64,000 nt of DNA from Parapristionchus giblindavisi (lineage: Eukaryota; Nematoda; Chromadorea; Rhabditida; Diplogasteridae), in contig CALSFV010000005.1 in NCBI GenBank assembly GCA_943737045.1, positions 496,001-560,000 on the forward strand. Reading direction: 5' to 3'. The notes under the pieces were generated by a model. The model was not told where the DNA came from and did no database searches. It worked only from the letters and a program-made list of their open reading frames with translations. Positions 1-11,795 of the stretch are shown here, piece after piece; the first letter of the stretch is position 1, and each line of letters begins with the position of its first letter. The position numbers and the translations under genes are program-made.

Positions 1-824
1 TCCTCGTTCGAATACAAGCAACTTTTACTCCAATAATCTAAAAAAGATAGGAAATTTGAACACGATCGTAAATTACAACAGAAATTCAGAAAAATTCACT
101 TCACGATAATCTTATGGTGCAGTATCACACAGTCTCATTCACGGCTCTATACCCGACCCCATTAACAGATTTATTCTTGCTCGATTCGTTTTGTTTTTAA
201 AATCTTTTCCCCATCGTGTCCTTTAATTTTAAGTAAAAAATAGTTCAAAAACAAAGTAAATCACTTATCATGGAAGCCGGGTAGAGCCGTGAAGAAGATG
301 CGCATACAGTATAACAAATACACCATAAAAGATTATCGTGAAATGAGTTTTTTATGAGACGCTGTCGTATTTTGCTTTCGTGTACTATCGTTGACGGGTT
401 TGTTTGTCTTCATATTTTAATATAAGGTTAGTTATTAAATGTAGAACGATTTAAGCAAATTTAATTTTTTACTTCTAGAGAACCGTCGCATAGTAATTAA
501 CGTTCAAAAGTTTATTCTCACAATAACTCAATTCTTCGAAGACCTGATTAAAAAGTGGTCGAAGCAAAAGTGGCTTGTATTCGCACAAGGAATCGATCGG
601 TACCACTCCCGTGTCGATCGGATGCTTGGGAACCAAAATAATTTTTTCGACCTAAAGAACATTTTCGCTTACAGTAACCTTCAGACACAAAATCAAACTA
701 TCTCATATGCACGGCTGAGGTCGCCTGGTAGTGCGCTATTATATTCCACATCAAACAAAAATATTTATTTTTTGCTATTTCCGCACCCCCCGGTCAGAAT
801 GTCAATTCCCTCAGACATGCTCTC
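1..824. mobile_element. Foldback transposon, right arm only (left part outside window)
   Basis: These 824 bases match the right arm of the complete foldback element at 18336-20183 almost base for base. They end at the same terminus (…CAGACATGCTCTC) followed by GTAT at 825-828. The small ORF inside (622-864) is also present in the other arm copy and has no recognisable product. The element lies in intron 7 of zinc-finger copy A. Confidence 0.75.
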
Positions 825-1430
825 GTATACATCAAAAATCATAATGATACTTTATTTGATTTGATATGATTTAAGCAGGAGTCGACACATCCAAATGATT
901 GTCCGCACTTACAAACATGTCTTCCTTCTAACTGAAATAAGATTAATTAATAGTCCAAATTTATAAATTCCATGCTTTTCACCAACTTTTTTAAATGACG
1001 TTCCATGAATGTTGGTCAAATGACAGCTTATTGAATTGAGATCACAATATTTGCGCTGCAATTTATGACGATTAGGTAATGCGATATTTGAAGCAGAATA
1101 TATTAACAAACCTTGCAAATTGGACAGTCGAGATTGCTTTCAATAACTTCATTCTCGTCAATTTCCTGTGAGCAATCAATTATACCAATCTTTTGTAAAC
1201 AATTATTCCCCGATCGCCGTAAGGTATTTTTGGAAAATTCACAGTACCCCTCATATTCAGACCAGTGTGATTTGCCTTTTTTTCACGCATACAAATTGTA
1301 TTTCACTTTCTTTAGTCTTTATGAGAACTTTTTATCGCAGAAACTCATGGTTAACAATAAGAAATTAGAATCGAAAAATATTCATACGCAAAGGAAATAA
1401 ATGATGCGTTCCGCAATTTTAGTGGTGCAA

Positions 1431-2104
1431 ATAATTTGGTCGAAGTTAAGCCTAAAATTTGGCTACAAGACAAACCCAATTTTCAAAGCTGGGCCAATAT
1501 TTTCGTGGTTGACCTTTAATATGTTCCGAAGAGGGCGAATAATTTTGTCATATATATTATTCAAGGCACACAAAGTCCTGCGGGTGATCACTGCTAGATT
1601 ATTTATTTCTTTTCTTTCTTACTTTCTTTCTTTATTTCCATCATAACAAGTGAGCAAGAGAACAGATATACAATTAATACGGGTTTGATGGAGGTCCGTC
1701 GCGTTCTTAGCGAATCGGTTGAAGGCAGCAGAGAAATGGGGAGGGGTGGGATAAGGAGTTGATAATTATAAATGACGAAGAAGGGTGGGGGGCAAGAGAA
1801 GATCATTCTCATCAGAATTCAGGAAAAGTTTAAATCGATTAGGAGAGGTTCTTATCAGGAATAGTCTTCCCACAGATATATGTTACAATATCTGTGGGAA
1901 GACTATTCCAGATAAGAATTGTTCGAGAGCCATAAAGGAGCCAAGTGACCGACCGTAAATGGCCTCAAGTGGCCATAAAGTAGAGCCAGTAATTTGGGAC
2001 TTAAATAACAGCCACACTTCGAACCAAATTAATGGTATAACTTTTCAAGTGGGGCTTGTCTTGTACTCAAATTTTAGCCTCACTAAAATGTTCGACCAAA
2101 TTAT
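1431..2104. repeat. Old inverted repeat inside intron 4 of the zinc-finger gene
   Basis: 1431-1477 (ATAATTTGGTCGAAG...CTACAAGACAAACCC) is an inverted, diverged copy of 2051-2104 (GGGGCTTGTCTTGTA...TTCGACCAAATTAT). They probably mark the ends of an ancient transposon. The 81-codon frame at 1401-1646 lies in it and is not otherwise supported. The same structure recurs in units B (20790-21440), C (37190-37863) and D (54472-55037). Confidence 0.5.
1849..1918. repeat. Quasi-perfect hairpin, unit A
   Basis: Left arm 1849-1879 and right arm 1888-1918 pair over about 30 bases (TTCTTATCAGGAATAGTCTT against its complement) with an 8-base loop. Units B and D contain only the right half, so the left half was created by copying the right half in reverse. 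Confidence 0.8.
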
Positions 2105-2413
2105 CGGCCTAAGTACCGCCATGCAATTGCGGCGCGCAAATGCGTGCCGCAGCGGGACGTAAATATGTAGAAAATTCTGTAGTGTATAATCAATAACTCC
2201 TCCCTCTCTCCCTATGCTTTCGTTTCCGTATGACATTTTCCGCTTGTAACGAGAACATCAAAAATTAAATTTTGGATATTTTTGAGGGCATTCGATTGTC
2301 AATTTTAATTACTCCCAATGAACAGCAGTGTAGTAATGAAGAAAAGAATAATGAAAACGTACTAGGGGTTCGATGACTTGTATATCATCTTTATCAGATT
2401 CTTCCATACTATC

Positions 2414-3777
2414 GTTATGTGCATGTTGCAAGGTTATGGAAAGACTGATTTGTAAAGATATCACTGCGTATCTAACCACCAATGATCTCTTGCCTACTGA
2501 ACAGCATGGGTTCAGAGGTAGACGATCATGCAGTTCGTGCCTTCTCTCAAGCTTCTCCTCGTGGCACAAGAACCTAGATAAGAAAAACTTTATATCTGTA
2601 GCATTTATCGACTTCAGTAAGGCTTTTGATACATTGCCCCTTAATTTGCTTGTTCATAAATGTGAATCTATCGGTATCACTGGATGTCTTCTCAAATGGA
2701 TTAGCTCCTTCCTTCATAATCGCACCCAATCAGTTATAGTAGGTGATACAATGTCTAACCCTTTCAATGTTATTAGTGGAGTCCCTCAAGGATCATTTCT
2801 TGGCCCCCTCCTTTTCTCTTTGTATATTTCGGACGTTGCATCTGTGTTGCCCCAAAATGTTCAATGTTATATTTATGCAGATGATCTCAAAGTCTTCTCT
2901 GTCAATAACCCTATCGCCTTGCAAACTGCATTAGATTCAATTCATGCATGGAGTACCCAGTGGGGACTCACAATGTCACGCACGAAAACAGTCATAATGT
3001 GCATGGGCCCGAATCACCCCCCATTCAATTTTTCGATCAACAATACCTTTCTACCCTGCGTCACTGAGATCAAAGATCTCGGTGTCACATATTCAAATAC
3101 TTTGGATTTCACTGAACATATTAGCAACATAGTGAAAAAAGCTAAAGCTCGCTCCTGCTACATCCTTCGCTCTTTCACTTCAAAAATCCCAGTTGTCTAT
3201 ACCCGTCTATTTTGCACTTATGTCCGTCCACTGCTCGAATACTGTTCTGAAGTGTGGAACCCCATGTCGTCGTCTTTGAATGCCCTAATTGAATCAGTAC
3301 TTATCAGATACTCCAGATTGGTATGTAAACGCTGTCGTCTACCGTACACCTCGTATGAGGATCGTCTACGAGCCTTGGACCTCCCTACTTTAGAAACCCG
3401 TAGAACAATTATTGATCTTACTGTAACGTTCAAGATCATTCATAATTTTATTGATATTGACCCCCGTAGCATCTTTATATTTTCCAACACTTTGAATTTT
3501 ACTCGAGGTCATCAACTTAGAATTTGTATGAACCCTTCATCTAGTACACGCTATCTATCATTTTTCTCAAATCGTGTTGTCCGAAAATGGAATAATTTAG
3601 ATCGAACTATTGTCACATCAATCTCTCCTCAAGTGTTTAGTAATTCTATAAAGGTTGCAATCCAGTAATTGCACCTATATCGTCGCTACTTCTTGTTTTA
3701 ATATGTATTTTAATTGTTTATGAAAAAATCCCTCGTCTCTTTTCTCCAAGATGCGATAAATATATTATTATTAATAT
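2414..3777 (+). mobile_element. 5'-truncated CR1/Jockey-like non-LTR retrotransposon (copy in unit A)
   Basis: An insertion of about 1.36 kb, antisense to the zinc-finger gene. Its open frame runs to a TAA at 3666-3668. The conceptual ATG at 2373 lies in host exon sequence, so the first ~13 residues are not retrotransposon; the element proper begins near LCACCKVMERLI. Reverse transcriptase motifs are FIDFSKAFD (residues 78-86), GVPQGSFLGPLLF (136-148) and YADD (168-171). A C-terminal block ending VVRKWNNLD is typical of CR1/Jockey-type elements. The endonuclease and N-terminal fingers are missing, as expected for 5' truncation by incomplete target-primed reverse transcription. The 3' end is a short TTA/ATT repeat. 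The target duplication is at most TATC and is ambiguous next to the tail. There are no internal stops, so the insertion is young, but it cannot move by itself. Confidence 0.85.
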
Positions 3778-5143
3778 TATCATCCATTTCATTCTCAATC
3801 GAATCATCTAACGATAATCTGTTGTCTTCAACTGTTTCATGATCCGAAATGGTATCGACAGAAATTTCCTGAATATGAGAAGTCAAAGAAAGCCAATGTC
3901 GTATGCTTACCATTGAATTGTTTTGATCGCTAATGAATTGAGTGGAGACATTCTCTGATTCACATTTCTTTCTCTTACGATTAGAATGAGAAGAGTTGTT
4001 GGAATAACTTTCAGTAGAATGAAATATGTTCTCACATTTAATACTCTTTTGAGTTGATTCAATTGCTCCCGAATATCCATCAATATACGGAATAGGAGGA
4101 GGAACGGATTTGGATTGATTCGGTGATACATTTGCTTCAGGGACTACAGTAGACAGGGCGGATACGGTACTTGCCGGGGATACTGAAGGTTGAGCAGGTA
4201 TGATGCCAAACGTTGTTACAGTATTCAGATAAGGTGTGGCACTCAATGGTACTTCCGTTTTTACTGAACCAGAGTTCGAGGGCAATGATGAAATAGGATT
4301 CATCGAATGAGATATGGCAGTCTGGTCAGTAATGGTTGAATATACTTCTATGAGGCATTGAGAGAGACCATAGAACAAATCATGAAATTCATCGTATCTG
4401 AATGAAAACTAATTATTGATTTTCTCAAAACCTTCAGTTTTACCAGTCTTCGAAATGGTGCAATCTTTGTAATTTTTTCGCTCAAAATGCATAAATAGTA
4501 TACATACCTGTCTACATCTCGAATGTATGATTTTGCTTGTTCATATTCTAGTTCACGAAGCGCGAAATGAAGTGCCTAGTAAAAGGAATATACCTTATAC
4601 TAGCAATATCCTCATTTTCTTTTTTTTTGCCCAATTATAATGAGAGTTAACGCTCGGTTATGATATTTGCTCGTACAATTGAATTTAATGAGAAAATCAA
4701 AATGAAAGATTCAAAAGAGATGAAGAAACGGATTAATTCATAACATAAACATACATCTTTGTTTGCCTTTTGATCCTTAATTACTCTTAATAGATCAATC
4801 ATACGGTAGGTCATTGGAATCAATTCATTTGAACTTGAGATAGCCAGATGATGAGCCTTAAAGGAAACTTGTAGTTATACCTTTTTCCAATTTATTTTAT
4901 TCAGCAAAAGTTCAACGATGTGATCTATAGTTCTGCAAGGCCAGTTACATCGCGACAATCTAGTGGGTCTTCGTCTTTAAACTAGTAATTTTACGTTAGA
5001 ATTACAGTTTAAAAAAAGGCAGCGAAATATTATAACGACCAGTGAAATAGTAATTTAGCCGACCGAAACAATAAACGTATGGCATACCTTTTGATACCAT
5101 TCTTCCATTGGCTTTATCGATATATTAATACGAGAGCTCATTT

Positions 5144-5521
5144 CTGAAAAGAAAAAACTCATATAATGAGAAAAATGACTGGGAAAGGTTGAAAGGGACG
5201 CGAGTAGTGATGTGTCCATAGCTTGGTTGATTAGATGGGATGGATGGAGACAGGGAAGGGGTCGATGAGAATGAAGAGAGTAAGATGGGATGAGTGAATA
5301 GAGATAGCGAAGATTATCCAGAGGGTACATATATTGAGAACAATCTTACCACTATTTAGTAAATGGTGTGAATATGAATTACATACATAATTAATTATTA
5401 TACAATATTTTTGATAGCAATACTAATAATAATATAATATATACTTTAGGCGGTGCAAAAGTAAAGTATTATAGTTGATAAATCATTAATATGAAGTTTA
5501 GTATGCATAAATACGATATGG
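5144..5521. other. Upstream flank of zinc-finger copy A
   Basis: Polypyrimidine on the minus strand ending TTTTTCTTTTCAG just before the ATG (5139-5141). A donor-like GTGGTAAGATTG near 5345 leaves room for one 5' exon, whose frame is open into exon 1, so the true start could be further upstream. Confidence 0.4.
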
Positions 5522-5877
5522 TAGCAAAGATGATAGTTACAATTTCTCAGTGGTGATTTTACTGAAGATACCTTAAACTACTAAGAAGAGGTATGCTGTC
5601 TAGCACCATTTGCCGAAACAACGGAATCGAATGACAATTATGTCTATATGAATGTAAAAAAGTGAAACATTTGTGAGAAATTGCGACAAAATATGACAAA
5701 ATTGTGATCTTTTTCGAGTTCCTGATGATGTTTTATCTAAACAAAAATGATAATGAATTGAAGTGTATCACAGTGCATCAAATGAATCAAGGTAATTAGA
5801 GAGAAGGAAGATGAAATGTTTCATGTCTGTGAACAAATATATAAAAGAAATGATAAGGAGAAATAAGCAAAACAAAC

Positions 5878-5940
5878 GCGGTCCGATTTTTCGGCCCTCG
5901 ATTCCAGACACCGGAACCGCCCCATTTGGGTTTGCTTAGA
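5878..5940. repeat. Conserved short inverted element with GGTCCGA-TTTT-TCGGCCC hairpin
   Basis: The flanks read AAGCAAAACAAACGCGGT and, as complement of the far side, AAGCAAACCCAAATGGGG, giving a small imperfect inverted repeat around a stable hairpin core. Further copies occur at about 14512-14578, 24303-24372, 32995-33060, 41628-41697, 50275-50342 and 57756-57828, always in the arms. It could be a tiny MITE or a structured RNA. Its sequence is unusually well kept for non-coding DNA here. Confidence 0.4.
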
Positions 5941-6792
5941 GTAAAAAAGATCGGTTCTTACAATGGAGACATTACTCACGGGTTAGAATATTGTACAAAT
6001 GTGAATAATTTTTCAGCATAGTTCATGGTTCAAGTTTTTGACTTATCACTAGCACCATTTTGGACCTTAGAACGGGACGTTTGCATAATATATAAATATT
6101 GGAACCGTGTACGTAATAGTGTGAAAGAAAATATGGTACCCAAATATTTCACGGACAGTAGACTAAAAGATAATTATTGGACTGTATGAACTTCTGATCG
6201 ACAAAATGATAATGTGCTTTGCACAATCGATGTTACTCTCATACAGTATCAGTTTCATTATTTCGACAATTATGTATTCTTCGGATTCGTAATAGGCAAC
6301 GAAAACTGATCCTAGTCATATTAATGCCAACTTATATCTCCAGGACAAGTTTCGAGCTTCTCCTTGTGAGAAAGGAAGGTAGAGCCTAAGAGAAAGAGAG
6401 CAAAAGTGAGATCACAGGCGGATAGTATACATTGGTGCCTCACACAGTAATTCAAAAGAAATATTTTGTTTGCAAGGATTTCAGTGCCCGTTCTCCCTGT
6501 GTTGGAGAAACGATGTGCTATGGTCATCCCATCTAACCCCATCCCATCCACACCCAATACATATCCCACTGAATTCATTCCCTTTTGTGATTTATATTTG
6601 TGAGAAAGAAGACGAAGTTGTTAACAGAATAGATTTATCGGTACATAATACATCAACAACAACTATGATACATTTCACAACGATAGTATTGAGGTAGATG
6701 ATGTATATGGTGGAGGTAGTATTAATTGTAGTTGAGATAGAATGAAGTGCAGATATATTAATAGAGAATAGGATGAGATTACGGTAGAATCA

Positions 6793-6993
6793 TCATTGAG
6801 AATTTCCATTGAGGATTGTAGAGGGAAGAGCGGGGATTACTCCTCCAATACGATTGTCGACTAGAGGATAGAAGTCCTCATTGGACTCCTTTTTGTCTCC
6901 AATAATGGAGAGATTGAAAGATTGATTTGAAGAGTGATACCACCATTCCATGAATTCCTCAGAGTAGACAACTTCTCCAGCAACGAAAGCCAT
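6793..6993 (-). CDS. Small MAFVAGEV protein gene, unit A left arm
   Basis: An intronless ATG frame of 66 codons starting MAFVAGEVVYSEEFMEWWYH. It is acidic, with no signal peptide, membrane segment or cysteine. I recognise no family. The start is fixed by the conserved ATG 53 bases downstream of a TATA box in all copies. This copy has diverged from the right-arm version: SFNLSIIGDKK replaces SINISIIGGDKK with one residue lost, and NGNSQ replaces NGNTQ. Most changes among the seven copies keep the frame, which suggests coding function or very recent copying. It points away from its partner at 13327. Confidence 0.6.
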   Translation of the reverse strand: MAFVAGEVVYSEEFMEWWYHSSNQSFNLSIIGDKKESNEDFYPLVDNRIGGVIPALPSTILNGNSQ

Positions 6994-7045
6994 CTTGAAC
7001 ACTATTCAAGTCGAATGACTATGATTTCGTGTTAAGGAAACGGGA

Positions 7046-7128
7046 TTTTATAGGTGTTAATATAAATGGGCGGAGTTAATAGACGTGTGAGAGAAATGGG
7101 CGGAGTTACTAATAGGTTGACTCCGCCA
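7046..7128 (-). promoter_or_regulatory. Promoter of the small gene at 6793
   Basis: TATAAAA (complement) at 7046-7052; GGGCGGAGT at 7068-7076 and 7098-7106. The third, oppositely oriented site is degraded (ACTCCGCCA at 7120-7128). Confidence 0.5.
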
Positions 7129-9621
7129 TATGATGCTTCAAGGAAGCGACAAAGACCAATGTATACATATAGTTTCATGCAAAACATGTCAAGAGATCGA
7201 ATGAACTCAGACTACATAGATTTAAAAGGGCAAACATGGTACAGAATGCACTGACAGATCAGCACGTAGATTTTTTTTGAAAGTAGATTTTTTCAAATGA
7301 GTGCTTCAATGTACATTTTTTTGTATTAGAAAAGAAGAATTCTATTTTCAATTGAATTGATCTCCATCAACCTATACTATAATTACATATCTGTTATATC
7401 TCTCATTTGTTATGATGCAATTATTTTATAAGAATAAGAATAAGAATAAGAGCATTACCATCATTATCATCTCTCGAAGTCTCATCTTCACACTAAAAGC
7501 CAGAACGACCATTCGATACTATATAAAGATAAAGATCTCGCGTTTGTCTTGCTTTCAAAGAAAAATAGTATGTATTAGAATACACTTTATTTTAGGATAC
7601 TCGCACCTATGAGTGAAGATTTTCATTTGACATTAAACCTTGATGGGAAGAACTGCATTGTGTTATCCTACTATGATTTTACTGAGTGTAGTGTAACTCA
7701 CACATACTCTAATGATACTCTATGGTAAATTCAAGCTTATTTATTCAATACCTCCAAATAGTTATTGTCTTTTATGTCTTTGAAACATTGATTCCTACTG
7801 TCTTCTTCCTCCAAAAAAAACATATCCCACCCCCCATGCGTTCAATTGCAATAATATGTTTTTATTTCTGACCAAACATCAGTTGAGGCACTGTTATGCT
7901 GCAATAAACTATTCAAGAGGGATGGAATTAACCGACTTAAAACGAATTTGCTAAGAAATCACGTTTGATCGAAAAATGTGTGAGATTTTGATTTTTTGCA
8001 GACCCGAGGGGATTTACTTTCATAATTTAAAATGTATTTATACTATGGGTTTAGAAGATCAGAAAACTGGATGAAATTATTGGATCAATAGATTTCTTCA
8101 TAAGGTTAACTAAAGATAATCTCAATAAATATTAATAAAAACTAAGGTTGGTCAAATGAAACAAAGATAGCTTAAAAGTGAAAATAAGTATACGGTCGCT
8201 CGTATTCTATGACTCATGGACACATCAAATCCAAGATTATCAAATCGATTCTATTTAGAACGGGCTCAACTTGTTATTGTAAACTTCTCTCAAATGATCA
8301 TATGCTTCATTTTTACTATTCTTGGATTGCTGATTTACGACCTTTGTAACGTCTAGAATCTCTAGAGTATCAATATTATACATATCATGTTGTTTACTTT
8401 TAAATTTCCATGTCTCGTTGCAGTTGAGTAAAAAATTTTTTTATAAATTGTTGTTTTCATTGCGCCCGAATAATTTCTTTTGAATCTTTCCAAAATTGCA
8501 GTTATCTTGTGATATGTATCTTAATGCATCAATGCGCATTTTGTCAATTTGTATTTTGATTTTCTAGTTTTTGAAAAGAAGCTATTATTTAAGTAGGCGC
8601 ACATTAATTGATCAATGTTTCAATTCGAATCGTTCTCAGAAACAGAGATTATAGTGTGCAGTACATACATGGAAAGTTGTATTAATTATACCTCCGGAAA
8701 TATATGAAGCTGTAATAACGAGAGGATGGTAAAAAAGCATCAATATAGGAAAATTACGCAGGGATGGAGAATCGATATAAGTGGTGTCTATGTTGTCATC
8801 TTACTTTCATTTTTTTTCAAAGCTATTTCTCTATCTCTTGGTTTTAGCTCCCCATATAGAATGAAATGATTAGCCATTCACAATTTTCGATAAAAGTTGA
8901 AGATTTGGAGCGTAAAAAAGCAGATTATTCGTTGATTGCAACATGCGATTTGTGACTACAATAAGACTGATCTACTCAATGAAGGAGTACCGGAAAGTTT
9001 TTGCTCTTTTAATAGAATGGATTCTCAATCTCAGTCGACAAAAATCCTGATTAAACTAATGATAGTCCATCCATATTGAACTAAATTCGAAAACATCCGC
9101 ATACTGTAAGAAGTCTGTATCCAATTTAGAAATACATACATGTTATAGGTTCATCGAATGTTTTATCCATTGAAAATTTCAAGGAATATATTAAGAATCA
9201 CATTCGATCTCGAATTGATGTGTGTAAGTAACCTATGTATTATATCTACGACGTTTGAACTATTGTATCAACTTTATATTACACCTTCAAAACGAGAGAA
9301 AACAACAAAAGTAAAAGATTATACAGGGAAATTTTATAATTTTTCATACTTGGTGAAACAAATCGCATTGTGAGTGAAGCTCAAATGTCATTTATCACGA
9401 AAAAAATACAAAAAAGTTGCAGAATTGAAGGATATGGGAAAATCTCCTACAATTACAAACATCTCCTACGTTTCTCTCGTTTTGACGGTAGATTGATTTG
9501 TCTTTAATTAGATTTATTATTAGAAAAGTATCAAGTGTTGGGAAACATGAAGATGAATGAAGAGTATTCAAAACAATCAGTGACAACTATTCCATCCCTC
9601 AATGGTTCCTTCTGTGCTTAA

Positions 9622-9734
9622 AGTCACACCCCAACCTAATTTTACTCTCCGCATTGGCAATACTCTCTCGTAGACAATGAAAGCGAGAGAGTGTGGCCAG
9701 AGCGGAGAGTTTCCAATTAGCTTGGGGTGTGCCC
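9622..9734. mobile_element. 113-bp TTAA-flanked MITE (unit A)
   Basis: Inverted ends AGTCACACCCCAA and GGGCACACCCCAA; the palindrome runs through nearly the whole element. TTAA at 9618-9621 and 9735-9738. The empty site survives in unit D (TTCTTAAAAAAAGG around 62028), which shows it is an insertion and not a local inversion. Confidence 0.75.
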
Positions 9735-11693
9735 TTAAAAAAGGTCATATTACGTATGCAAAGAGCACATTGAAACATATTTGTTAAAACTTGGAGAGGA
9801 TGCTCTGTTTTCTTCATAACTCAACTCAATGAGTCACTTTCTTGAATCTCTATATTTTTATATTAATTTCCTTGGTTTGTCTTTTAAACTTGGAATGCAC
9901 TTTTACGTTCAAACACGCAAAATCATTCCTACATTACTGCATAATCTAATCATTCCAGAAATTGAAATAAGATTATACGTATAGCTTTATATTACGAACC
10001 AGATTATTCACTACGTATTCCATGGTCTAATCAAATGAAAAAGAAGATCTTGGTGAACATAAACTAGAAACTAATGTCAGCATTTTGTGGATTAACTTAG
10101 GCGTCTTAAGACTTGATCAATTGATCGTCAATTGGTTCATGTTCTTTTATTTCAAAATATACATACATATGGAATCTAAGAATAGAAAAATGAAAGATAA
10201 CAACATATGAACTTTAAATAGATGATTACAATAGCAACGTGTGCCCGCTCAAAATATAAACGAACTGATAATCTTTGATTCAATGAGTCCACGAGTCAGA
10301 ATTACAGCGGGAATTCATTTTCGCTGTTTAGTTATTTTGGATTTATTTGAATCTTTATTAATAGGATATTTATTGACATTAACTTGAATTTTGATCTTCT
10401 AAATTCATATTATAAGTATATTTAAAATTTTAAAAGTAAATCTCCCTCGCATCTGGAAACAAATTTTAAAATCTCACGCACATTCTTCGATCAAATGTGA
10501 TTTATTAACACGATAGTTTTAAATCCGCTAATTTCACCAAGCTTGAATATTTTATTACAAACTAATAGCATAATAGTGCCTCATATGTTCTTTGGTCATA
10601 AAGATTCACATCCTGTCAATCGAGAATAATGATAGGAAATAAAAGACATTGAATGAAACTTTTCTAATATCGCTGATCACAGGATATGAACTCTCTGTTT
10701 TCTAAACTGAGACTTTCATAAGACGAGCTCATATATGCGTTCTCAATCAAGGACTCTCGTCATTTTTCAGGGCGCTGCTTTTGCCATCTTCGTTTGATGA
10801 CGATATATCAAAGATATTTGATAGCCACTAGTTTCTTAATCATGCCATCATATTTCAATTTGCGTATTGGTTTCTTGGTTTTCAGAATGAAACTTAGCAT
10901 GGACTACAACGTATTCTTGATAGGATTTTATAATACTACACGTAGAGATGACGATCATAATTTGGGATTATGCTCCTGGTGAAATGAGAAAATGGCAAGA
11001 TGTGTTAGTTAGAAGACTTTGATTACAAGATAAGTATATTTAGAAAATATTTTTATATTCGAATGCAAAAAGATGTGTCATGATGCAACTTGTACCAGGC
11101 ACGAAAAGAGATTATCCATAGTGGTGCCAGGATATTATTATAGATACATACCGTTTATGATATTAAGAAACGAAACGATACTTCACTATGACGCAAAGAT
11201 ATTGAACGATACAAAAAGAGATTCTATGAACTTCTGAACGACATAATGATAATGTACTTCGATGTACACAATCAATGTTACTCTCATATATTATAAATCT
11301 ATTTTTCAACAATGAGCGTATGTGCTATATGGTTTGGTGGCAAAGTCATGGAACGTTTGCAATATTGTGGCCGTAGATGTTCATATTATGCTGGGTTTAG
11401 ACGAAAATCATGAGAGTGCTTCTGAATACTGTAAGAAGTTACATTAGACACCAATTGATATTAGCCACCAATTGATATTGAAATCGTGCGGTCGTATTCT
11501 ATTTTTTAACATTCTTGAGTGCAATATTTTCTTTTAATGCGGTCGAGACAGATCTTTCGTTGCAGTTCCTCCGTCTTTAGATCCTCTGGAGTTATTTAAG
11601 ATGTGCTCGATCCTCATTTATTTTATCCCTATAAGGGTACTTCATCCGTTTGCTTAATATTTATTGTTTTAGATACACTTAAACTTGTGGTGA

Positions 11694-11795
<102 letters not shown>

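Larger units (their letters stand above)
851..5143 (-). pseudogene. Zinc-finger gene, copy A: N-terminal seven exons, exon 4 broken by a retrotransposon
   Basis: Minus-strand exons by splice sites and frame: E1 5088-5143 (ATG at 5139-5141), E2 4755-4856, E3 4508-4575, E4 4397 down to 2363, E5 1112-1165, E6 987-1055, E7 851-931. Exons 8-11 would lie left of the window. E4 is interrupted by an antisense reverse transcriptase insertion at about 2414-3777. Reading through it, translation leaves the host sequence after NEMDD and meets a stop at 3710-3712, so all zinc fingers are lost. Either side of the insertion the sequence agrees almost exactly with the uninterrupted exon of copy D, so the break is recent. 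E4 is Ser/Thr/Pro-rich with a basic NRKRKK patch (nuclear localisation is inferred). The end of the first foldback arm lies 27 bases beyond E7. I do not recognise the protein family. Confidence 0.6.
5522..7700. repeat. Inverted-repeat arm, unit A left
   Basis: Pairs with 12530-14926 on the opposite strand. The outer edge is TAGCAAAGATGATAG, matched by CTATCATCTTTGCTA at 14912-14926. The inner edge fades beyond the shared CGCACCTATGA near 7605. It contains the small gene, its promoter and a convergent unexplained region of about 500 bases. Identity is high but broken by many small indels, so the palindrome is not new. Confidence 0.75.

Noticed and set aside
1401..1646. 81-codon frame identical in all four units
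   Set aside because: It lies in intron 4 inside an old inverted repeat. Identity reflects unit duplication, and composition is that of a transposon remnant.
3907..4131. 74-codon minus frame overlapping exon 4
   Set aside because: Shadow in another frame of the longer exon 4 coding sequence.
6470..6697. 75-codon frame starting QGFQCPFSLCW, open in all arm copies
   Set aside because: It has no ATG start (it would begin at TTG), overlaps an 83-codon frame on the other strand, and both lie in the 3' flank of the small gene. Near-identity of the arm copies is enough to keep them open.
7066..7254. 62-codon plus frame starting MGGVNRRVREMGG
   Set aside because: Translation of the GGGCGGAGT promoter sites of the small gene.
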